A stretch of DNA of 9,489 bases from contig CAMBRH010000125.1 of the NCBI GenBank assembly GCA_945870115.1, positions 1-9,489 of the forward strand, given 5' to 3'. The notes beneath the pieces are model-generated. The model saw only the letters and a list, made by a program, of their open reading frames with translations, searched no databases and was not told where the DNA came from. Shown one piece after another: positions 1-5,730 of this stretch; position 1 is the first letter of the stretch, and each line of letters begins with the position of its first letter. The position numbers and the translations under genes were made by a program. This DNA is from Chitinophaga pinensis. Lineage in GTDB: Bacteria; Bacteroidota; Bacteroidia; Flavobacteriales_D; Crocinitomicaceae.

Positions 1-380
1 TACCACATATGCTTAAGCAAGGAAAAGGAGCTATTGTAAATAATGCTTCTATAGCTGGATTAGTTGGTTTTTTGGGAGCACCTTCATATGTTGCTTCGAA
101 ACATGGTGTAATAGGTTTAACAAAAAATGCAGCACTCGAAAATGCAAAACTTGGAATTAGAGTAAATGCCGTTTGCCCTGGCGTAATCAAAACACCGATG
201 ATTGACCGTTTTACTGGTAAAAATAAAGAAGTAGAAAAACAATTTGAATCTATGGAGCCGATTGGTAGAATGGGACAAGCTGAAGAAGTTGCTGAAGCTG
301 TTGTTTGGCTCTGTTCTGATTCTGCTTCCTTTGTTACAGGAATTACGATGCCTGTCGATGGAGGGTGGGTTGCCCAATAA
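1..380 (+). CDS. Short-chain dehydrogenase/reductase, C-terminal part (5' end outside window)
   Basis: This is the C-terminal half of a classical SDR oxidoreductase, an NAD(P)-dependent enzyme that oxidises or reduces an alcohol/carbonyl substrate; the substrate cannot be told. The frame is open to the window edge (in-frame codons from base 3), so the Met at base 9 is internal and the Rossmann GxxxGxG region lies upstream. Numbering from that Met, the catalytic triad is visible: Ser14 in VNNASIAG, then Tyr27 and Lys31 in SYVASK. The conserved NAVCPG segment follows at about 52-57, and the end is the family-typical VTG-x-x-x-PVDGGW. About 123 residues plus the missing N-terminal half would fit the usual 250-residue enzyme. 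It ends 130 bases before the first secreted-protein gene and shows no functional link to it. The family is sure; the specificity is unknown. Confidence 0.93.
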   Translation, partial: PHMLKQGKGAIVNNASIAGLVGFLGAPSYVASKHGVIGLTKNAALENAKLGIRVNAVCPGVIKTPMIDRFTGKNKEVEKQFESMEPIGRMGQAEEVAEAVVWLCSDSASFVTGITMPVDGGWVAQ

Positions 381-473
381 TTCATTATGATAAGTATCAT
401 GCCCCTCATTAACGAAGTTCATAATTAAATTAATACATCAAACTTAATTTTACAATTAATAATTGAATTAAAA
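381..473. other. Intergenic region before the secreted-protein cluster
   Basis: AT-rich stretch without a gene. It holds two small inverted repeats: ATGATAAGTATCAT (387-400, 6-bp arms, 2-nt loop) and CAATTAATAATTG (453-465, 5-bp arms). No run of T follows the first, so it is not a clear terminator for the dehydrogenase. There is no exact TAnnTTTG promoter on the plus strand; the nearest is TAATTTTA at 445-452, one base off. The promoter of the gene cluster is therefore not securely located. Confidence 0.4.
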
Positions 474-501
474 GTGCGGCGTCAGCACGATAATCACTGA
501 C
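474..501 (+). promoter_or_regulatory. 28-nt leader element, copy 1 (possible H-type pseudoknot)
   Basis: First of three nearly identical elements, each ending 9 nt before an ATG. Stem 1 would pair GTGC (474-477) with GCAC (485-488). Stem 2 would pair GTCA (481-484) with TGAC (498-501). The loops are 478-480 and 489-497. Pairing is inferred by eye. The position, about 10-37 nt upstream of the start codon, is where a fold or a bound factor could affect translation initiation. Confidence 0.6.
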
Positions 502-510
502 AAATTTACC

Positions 511-1398
511 ATGAAAAATGTTATTCTTTTAGGTAGTATTTTAATTGTTTGGTCAGTTAATTTGAATGCGCAAATTCCAAATGGCGGATTTGAAATATGG
601 GAGAACTATACTGATAATTTTACTGGTCACAATTATGAAAAACCGGATTTATGGGTTGGTTCGTTACCTAATAATTTGGTAGCTTCATTTTCTATTGCGA
701 AAAACCCTGAAAGCTACCCACTTGGAACAGGACAATATTCTATGAAAATTCAAGCTGATTTAACTAATGGAGTACGAGGAGCGGCGATTAGCAGTGATGT
801 TTCAGATCCTATGTTGAATTGGACACCAAAACCTTCTTTTGCTATAAATTATAGACCGACATCATTGTATTTATATTACAAATGTTTTCCATTTGGTGGA
901 GATACCATAATTGGAATGGTTTATTTTTATAAAAACGGTGTAGTAATAGGCAATCCTTCATGGGGAACGACTCAAACCGTTTCAAATTGGACAGCTGCAG
1001 AAATACCAATGACTTTTAATACTGTTGACATCCCTGATTCGGCAACTATACTTTTTGTAACTGGGGCATATGTTCAACATTCCGAATCAACTTTGTATCT
1101 AGACAATTTAAGTTTTACAGGTTTTGTAAGTTCCGTTTCTGAGAATAATATGGAAAATGCCAATTTTAGTTTATACCCAAATCCTTCGTCTGACATTGTA
1201 ACTTTGAATATAAACAATGCCAAGAATTCCGAACTGATACTTTATATTTATAATGATTTTGGAGCTCTCATAAAGACAGAAATACTGAAGCAAAACAAGC
1301 ATCAATTCAGCACCAAAGATTTAATAAACGGAGCTTATACGATTGAAATCAAATCACAAGAATGGTCGGTGAAACAAAAGTTAATAATTCAAAAATAA
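511..1398 (+). CDS. Secreted lectin-like protein with T9SS type A sorting domain
   Basis: A 295-residue exported protein. Residues 1-20 form a signal peptide (basic start, hydrophobic core, cleavage probably at NLNA|Q). The mature part opens with IPNGGFEIW and continues as an all-beta segment (about 21-205) ending in STLYLDNLSF. This layout is usual for jelly-roll, carbohydrate-binding-like domains; similarity to the PCMD (putative carbohydrate metabolism) family is possible but unchecked. From about 218 comes a T9SS type A sorting domain with YPNPSS at 222-227 and the end KQKLIIQK. The T9SS moves such proteins across the outer membrane and attaches or releases them at the surface. The body is homologous to the gene at 2983: both share PTSL-x-x-YYK, DSATI and DNLSF. 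The start follows the 28-nt leader element by 9 nt, with no Shine-Dalgarno. Export is well supported; ligand and role are unknown. Confidence 0.9.
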   Translation: MKNVILLGSILIVWSVNLNAQIPNGGFEIWENYTDNFTGHNYEKPDLWVGSLPNNLVASFSIAKNPESYPLGTGQYSMKIQADLTNGVRGAAISSDVSDPMLNWTPKPSFAINYRPTSLYLYYKCFPFGGDTIIGMVYFYKNGVVIGNPSWGTTQTVSNWTAAEIPMTFNTVDIPDSATILFVTGAYVQHSESTLYLDNLSFTGFVSSVSENNMENANFSLYPNPSSDIVTLNINNAKNSELILYIYNDFGALIKTEILKQNKHQFSTKDLINGAYTIEIKSQEWSVKQKLIIQK

Positions 1399-1452
1399 AG
1401 TAATTAATATTAGGAGTGCGGAGTCAGCACTGTAATCACTGACTAAATAATT
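1336..1452 (+). repeat. Duplicated junction module, copy A (sorting-domain end + intergenic + leader)
   Basis: This segment aligns without gaps to 2866-2982 at a constant offset of 1530 bases. By hand I count 21 differences in 117 positions, about 82% identity. It covers the last ~20 codons of the sorting domain, the stop codon, the 17-nt spacer, the 28-nt element and the 9 nt to the next ATG. Identity does not fall off after the stop codon, which points to duplication or gene conversion of the junction as a unit. Confidence 0.75.
1416..1443 (+). promoter_or_regulatory. 28-nt leader element, copy 2 (possible H-type pseudoknot)
   Basis: Same element as at 474-501, again 9 nt before the ATG (1453). 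GTGC (1416-1419) can pair with GCAC (1427-1430), and GTCA (1423-1426) with TGAC (1440-1443). It differs from copy 1 at element positions 7, 16 and 17, all in predicted loops. An in-frame TAA directly after it (1444-1446) shows it is not an N-terminal extension of the downstream protein. Confidence 0.6.
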
Positions 1453-2928
1453 ATGAAAAAAACAATAATATCATCCAAAATATTAAGAGTCATAATGGTT
1501 GGTCTATTATTACTATTAACAAACTTTATTTCTGAAGCCCAAACAGGAGGTGCAATTTATCAGACAGGTCCTCTTATGATGAGAACAAAAATTTATCCGA
1601 TTGCAAGCCAATTAAACAATGGAAAAATCATTTCTTTTGGTGGAAGGGAGAATGGATTTGTATCTTGTGGGTATGCCGATATTTATGACCCATCAACAAA
1701 TTTGTTTTCTGAAATCCCAATGAATTTCACACATGATATGGGTTCAGTAGCTAAATTATCAGACGGCAATTATTATATAGCTGGTGGAGGCCAAAATTTA
1801 GGAATTCCGGCCTATGCTACTTGTGAAGTGTATGATAATTCTACAGGTACATTTAATATTAAAGCATCCATGACAACAGCAAGAATGATGCTGGCAAGCA
1901 CTCAGCTAAGCAATGGCAAAGTGCTAATTGCCGGAGCTTGGTACGACAATACTGCAGCTTCTTACGGAGAACTTTATGATCCTGTAGCCGATACATATAC
2001 TATTACAGGAACACTGAATCAACCCAGAGCGCAGGAAATACTTCTACCGACAACAGATGGAGGTGCTGTTATGGCTGGTGGTTGGCCATCTTTTGGAGGG
2101 ACTGTTTTTACTAGTACGGAATACTATAATGCTTCCACAAATGCATTTGAAAACTTAAATTCTGAGTTAATTCCAGCTGATCCAGGGTGGTTGTTGAACC
2201 ACATTTCAACACGACCGATTGATGATTCCCGCATGAGTAATGGAAATTATATTTTATTAGCATCTAGAAGTGCGCCAACTTTAGAATTTGCTTTAATTGA
2301 ATTCAATCCTACCTCCAAGTTATTTTCAAAACTAGTTACTTCCGTGCCTTTATCAGATTCACTTACTGATGGTGGTTTTTTTGATTTGGTATTAAACAGA
2401 ACCGATAACATCGCTTATGTTTTAGGTGTGAAGGCTAGTACTGATCCTCAACAAGTTTGTCTTGTGACAGTTGATTTAAGTACAGCAAATGTTTATTATC
2501 CTTCAACATCTAACACATTATTAGCACAGGAATACCTTACTCCTGGAATGACCTATGTAAGTTCTGTTGGAAAAATTCTTTTACAAGGAATTAGCTCTTA
2601 TCCAGATAATTTCAATGCTACAAATAAAACCTATTTGTTAACACCTCAACTTCAAGTCGGAATTATCGAAGTAAGTAATAATTCATCGCCAATTATCAGT
2701 TGTTATCCTAATCCTTCATCCGATTTTGTAACTGTGAAAATTGAACATCTGAAAACTTCTGACTACACGTTAAATATCTATAATCTATTGGGTGCTTTAG
2801 TTACATCAGAAACTCTAAATCAAAACACACAACAAGTTAATGTAAATAATTTAGCTTCAGGAGTATATACGCTTGAAATCAAATCAATAGAATGGTCAGG
2901 AAAACAAAAATTTATTATTCAAAAATAA
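1453..2928 (+). CDS. Secreted Kelch-type beta-propeller protein with T9SS sorting domain
   Basis: A 491-residue exported protein. The signal peptide spans about 1-29, ending SEAQ. The mature part has Kelch-like repeats of the pattern 'L-S/N-N/D-G-K-x-x-I-A-G-G ... Y-D-P-x-T-x-x-F'. Clear units start near residues 54, 102, 152, 201 and 261; two weaker ones lie at about 303-350 and 371-400. This suggests a six- or seven-bladed propeller resembling galactose-oxidase/Kelch domains, but no catalytic residues can be assigned by eye. The C-terminus from about 412 is a T9SS type A sorting domain (CYPNPSSDFV at 417-426, end KQKFIIQK), close in sequence to that of the preceding gene although the bodies are unrelated. 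The gene lies 54 nt after its neighbour and 54 nt before the next, so one operon is likely. It probably acts at the surface or outside the cell; ligand unknown. Confidence 0.9.
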   Translation: MKKTIISSKILRVIMVGLLLLLTNFISEAQTGGAIYQTGPLMMRTKIYPIASQLNNGKIISFGGRENGFVSCGYADIYDPSTNLFSEIPMNFTHDMGSVAKLSDGNYYIAGGGQNLGIPAYATCEVYDNSTGTFNIKASMTTARMMLASTQLSNGKVLIAGAWYDNTAASYGELYDPVADTYTITGTLNQPRAQEILLPTTDGGAVMAGGWPSFGGTVFTSTEYYNASTNAFENLNSELIPADPGWLLNHISTRPIDDSRMSNGNYILLASRSAPTLEFALIEFNPTSKLFSKLVTSVPLSDSLTDGGFFDLVLNRTDNIAYVLGVKASTDPQQVCLVTVDLSTANVYYPSTSNTLLAQEYLTPGMTYVSSVGKILLQGISSYPDNFNATNKTYLLTPQLQVGIIEVSNNSSPIISCYPNPSSDFVTVKIEHLKTSDYTLNIYNLLGALVTSETLNQNTQQVNVNNLASGVYTLEIKSIEWSGKQKFIIQK

Positions 2929-2982
2929 AGTAATGAAAATTAAATGTGCGGAGTCAGCACCATAATCTCTGACAAAATTGCT
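2866..2982 (+). repeat. Duplicated junction module, copy B
   Basis: Gap-free partner of 1336-1452. It carries the end of the Kelch-protein sorting domain, the stop codon, the spacer, the leader element and the 9-nt gap to the ATG at 2983. The corresponding end of the next gene (to 3855) keeps the protein similarity but loses the resemblance after its stop codon, so the module is not repeated a third time. Confidence 0.75.
2946..2973 (+). promoter_or_regulatory. 28-nt leader element, copy 3 (possible H-type pseudoknot)
   Basis: Third copy, 9 nt before the ATG at 2983. GTGC (2946-2949) can pair with GCAC (2957-2960), and GTCA (2953-2956) with TGAC (2970-2973). It varies from copy 2 at element positions 16, 17 and 23, all in the long predicted loop. 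Its first bases overlap an upstream ATG (2944) that could be mistaken for the gene start. Confidence 0.6.
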
Positions 2983-3855
2983 ATGAAAACACTGATACTT
3001 TTTACAAGTTTATTGCTTGTTTCGTCAATCAATTTAAATGCACAAATCCCTAACAATGGATTTGAGGATTGGACTAATTTTGGAATTTATGACGACCCCA
3101 ATGGATGGGCGACAATGAATTCTTTATCAATATCTTCGTTTCATTCATGCACCAAGTCAACAGATCATTTTCCTGCTGCAGTGGGAAATTATTCGCTTCG
3201 ACTTGAAAATAACACCTCCTTAACTCAAACGACTGGTTCTTACGGTTTGACAGTAACAGATACCATGGCTTATCCTTTTCAACCGACGTTTCCAATCGTA
3301 GGACATCCAACAAGTTTATGTGGATATTATAAATATTTGCCTCAAAATGGCGATTCACTTTGGATTAAAATTCTTTTGTTTGATAATGGAATAATGATAC
3401 TTGACGAACAAATTGTTGCTATTGCATCATCCTCTTGGTCTTCATTTACGATTCCTTTTTCGACATATAATTCTGCGGATAGTGCAACTATAATGATGGC
3501 AGCCTTTTATCCAAATGGGCCTTTAGATGAACCAAATGGAAATTCTGTTCTTTATGTCGATAATCTGAGTTTTGATAATCCAATTACAGGAATTTTTTCT
3601 TTAAAAGCTGATATAAATAACTTTGTTACATATCCAAACCCAGCAAATAGTTTTTTTTATATTGATTTCAAGAATGAAAATCAAGCAAATTTAAAAGTAA
3701 CTGTTTCCAATACTCTTGGGCAAATTATTAAAAGTGAAATACTGCAAAATAATCAACAAGAAATAGATATTAGTGATTTTAAAGGAGGAACGTATTTCTT
3801 AGAAATAAAGAGCGAAGAATGGTCTCAAAAACAAAAATTAATCATTCAAAAGTAA
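2983..3855 (+). CDS. Secreted lectin-like protein with T9SS sorting domain, paralogue of the gene at 511
   Basis: A 290-residue exported protein when started at 2983. The longer reading from ATG 2944 adds 13 residues (with Asp and Lys) in front of a good signal peptide and runs through the leader element, so I reject it. Residues 1-20 form the signal peptide (…INLNA|Q), matching the paralogue's NLNA|Q. The mature protein opens IPNNGFEDW and shares PTSL-x-x-YYK (109-117), DSATI (166-170) and LYVDNLSF (190-197) with the gene at 511. It is therefore the same all-beta, probably glycan- or ligand-binding, fold. The sorting domain runs from about 213 (TYPNPANS at 216-223) to KQKLIIQK. Gene order lectin-Kelch-lectin suggests co-produced surface proteins. 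Binding target unknown. Confidence 0.88.
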   Translation: MKTLILFTSLLLVSSINLNAQIPNNGFEDWTNFGIYDDPNGWATMNSLSISSFHSCTKSTDHFPAAVGNYSLRLENNTSLTQTTGSYGLTVTDTMAYPFQPTFPIVGHPTSLCGYYKYLPQNGDSLWIKILLFDNGIMILDEQIVAIASSSWSSFTIPFSTYNSADSATIMMAAFYPNGPLDEPNGNSVLYVDNLSFDNPITGIFSLKADINNFVTYPNPANSFFYIDFKNENQANLKVTVSNTLGQIIKSEILQNNQQEIDISDFKGGTYFLEIKSEEWSQKQKLIIQK

Positions 3856-3883
3856 TAAATTAAACATCTTAAATCCTTAGAAC

Positions 3884-5335
3884 ATGAAAAAAAATACTCT
3901 CATTTTGACTTTGCTAATCTTCAATTCAATATTTTTATCAAATAAAGTAATTGCTCAAGAATTTCCAATAGCAATAGAAAATGATTCAACATTTGCGGGA
4001 GGAGTTGCTTTTGATGGGACAAACTATTTAATCACAATTATAGGAGATGTATTGAGTAAGGATAATATTACTTTTCAATTTATTTCACCGAGTGGAACAT
4101 TAGTAGGTAATAGAATCTCTCTTGGTCAAAAGGGAGGTAACGCTCAGGTAGCATTTGACGGGACAAACTATCTTCTTGTATGGAATGGATATAATTGGAA
4201 TCCTTTCATGCAAGAACCTTATGATACCACTAGTGTTTTTGGTCAGTATATTACACCTTCAGGAACTATGGTTGGGTCAAGCTTTACAATTCAAACAGGC
4301 ATTGACAATAAACACCTTGGTAGTGTTTCTTTTCACGACACGACCTATTTGCTTACTTACTTAAAAGGTGGTAACCATATCAATTATCTTTATGGACAAC
4401 GAATAAGTAAAACCGGAATACTTATTGGGGCAGCAATTCAAATAAGTAATAATTATGCAAGGGAGGTTGCTAAGGCTTTTGATGGTACAAATTATTTGGT
4501 TGCCTGGGTTGAGGGTTCTGGATTTCCAAATGATAAAGTAGTATACGGACAATTTTTAAGCAATTCTGGTTTATTGGTTAATTCTAATTTTATTATTGAT
4601 GGAGGAATTGGTTTAAGTGACAATCCAATGGCTATGGCATTTGACGGTTCAAGATATTTAGTAGCTTTTCATGAGCAGGCTATGGATAATAATTCGAGAT
4701 GGAATCTTTATGCTAGATTTGTTTCCACTGCAGGCATCGTTGACCCGAACAGCGTTACCATTTGCGATTCTACACAGAATCCATTTCTTCCTTCAGTTGC
4801 TTTTAACGGAACGAATTATCTTATTACTTGGGTAAATATGTTTTCAGAGGGAACACTCAACTCTACCCAAATTAAAGGCAGGTTTTTTAACACCTCTGGT
4901 CTTCCGATTGATACAGCTTTTGCAATATTCAATGTAATTGATAATAAAATCCCTATTGGTGGTGTAAATTTATTTGAAAATAATCAATTTTTTATTGTGG
5001 GAAACAGAATAGATACAAATTTTATGGATGGAGATGTTTATGGAGTATTTTTGGATGCATTTAATGCAAAAATACTTGAAAAAAAACATGATTTTGATGC
5101 AATAAATATTTATCCAAATCCAAGTTCCGATTACATTTCATTGAATTATATTAATTCGAAAAATAAAGATCTAGAAATAAGAATTTTTAATATAAAAGGT
5201 GAATTAATTAGATTTGAAATCTTAAAATACAATGATAAAAACATAAATATTGCAAATTTACCATGTGATATTTACTTTTTGATGATTAAATCAGACAATT
5301 ATATTTTGAATAAAAAATTAATAATTGAAAGATAA
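3884..5335 (+). CDS. Secreted seven-repeat (probable beta-propeller) protein with T9SS sorting domain
   Basis: A 483-residue exported protein with a signal peptide to about residue 25 (VIAQ). Its body is built from a repeat of about 50-58 residues whose core is 'VAFDGTNYLLVW', followed by a 'GQ-x-I-S/T-x-S-G-T-L-V-G' strand. Repeat cores lie near residues 39, 88, 146, 195, 248, 302 and 358. The last is degenerate (GGVNLFENNQFFIV). Seven units fit a seven-bladed propeller; that is inference from the count. The sorting domain starts at about 407 (IYPNPSSDYI at 409-418) and ends KKLIIER, more diverged than those of the three genes before it. The gene follows its neighbour by 28 nt without the leader element, so it may be co-transcribed but not under the same leader control. 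No enzymatic motif seen. Confidence 0.88.
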   Translation: MKKNTLILTLLIFNSIFLSNKVIAQEFPIAIENDSTFAGGVAFDGTNYLITIIGDVLSKDNITFQFISPSGTLVGNRISLGQKGGNAQVAFDGTNYLLVWNGYNWNPFMQEPYDTTSVFGQYITPSGTMVGSSFTIQTGIDNKHLGSVSFHDTTYLLTYLKGGNHINYLYGQRISKTGILIGAAIQISNNYAREVAKAFDGTNYLVAWVEGSGFPNDKVVYGQFLSNSGLLVNSNFIIDGGIGLSDNPMAMAFDGSRYLVAFHEQAMDNNSRWNLYARFVSTAGIVDPNSVTICDSTQNPFLPSVAFNGTNYLITWVNMFSEGTLNSTQIKGRFFNTSGLPIDTAFAIFNVIDNKIPIGGVNLFENNQFFIVGNRIDTNFMDGDVYGVFLDAFNAKILEKKHDFDAINIYPNPSSDYISLNYINSKNKDLEIRIFNIKGELIRFEILKYNDKNINIANLPCDIYFLMIKSDNYILNKKLIIER

Positions 5336-5730
5336 AAATCAATTCGATTATAATCAGCAATTATGAAATCATCTAAATGGAATAACAATAAGAGAATAAG
5401 ATTTTGCAAGCAAGTTATATTCAAAACCTTTAAATAATGCTTTCGCAATTGCTCTGGTAAATTGCAACTTCTAATTTTTTTTTAGGCTTTTTACAGAAGT
5501 CAATCCCAAAATTTTAATTTGCCAAATCAATACCCACTTATGTTAAGTTTTTAACAAAATTATTTTCCCAAATCATTCTATCTTTAAATCAATGTTTAAA
5601 GTAATGTCTATTAGGATATGTATTATCCAAAAGTTAGAGTTAGCATTACGCTGCCTCAGGAACCAATCCCAAAATACCAAATAATGACTACATAAATCAC
5701 AATGATATCTTAAATACTTAAGCTCTTAAA
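5336..5730. other. 395-nt non-coding region between cargo cluster and ATPase
   Basis: No gene is supported. A weak stem (gcaatt 5445-5450 with aattgc 5460-5465), with nine T starting 10 nt later (5475-5483), could mark the end of the cargo operon but is not a standard terminator. Three short inverted repeats lie in the half nearest the ATPase: GTTAA/TTAAC (5542-5555), CTTTAAA/TTTAAAG (5582-5601) and GGATA/TATCC (5614-5628). There is no exact TAnnTTTG promoter on the plus strand; TAAGTTTT at 5544-5551 is one base off. Confidence 0.4.
5582..5601. repeat. Perfect 7-bp inverted repeat upstream of the ATPase gene
   Basis: CTTTAAA (5582-5588) and TTTAAAG (5595-5601) are separated by six bases, about 130 nt before the ATPase start. 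It could be an operator or a leader hairpin. Being purely AT apart from its end pairs, it could also be chance in this AT-rich DNA. Confidence 0.3.

Noticed and set aside
117..422. Minus-strand frame opposite the dehydrogenase
   Set aside because: Opposite a clear SDR with catalytic motifs; composition typical of an antisense shadow.
439..446. Minus-strand TAnnTTTG match (CAAACTTA on plus) before the first cargo gene; a similar one at 5554-5561
   Set aside because: Each points toward the 3' end of a plus-strand gene with no minus-strand gene to serve; chance matches in AT-rich DNA.
474..501. Leader element as a CRISPR repeat or terminator
   Set aside because: Copies are over 900 nt apart with genes between, and no T-run follows the stems.
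3074..3358. Minus-strand frame inside the second lectin-like gene
   Set aside because: It overlaps a gene with signal peptide and sorting domain, and its own translation shows no family features.
4155..4364. Plus-strand 69-codon frame within the repeat-protein gene
   Set aside because: Out-of-frame shadow of the repeats; no independent features.
5363..5437. Possible 24-residue peptide gene (ATG in the gap before the ATPase)
   Set aside because: Very short, no conserved feature and no promoter; cannot be supported.
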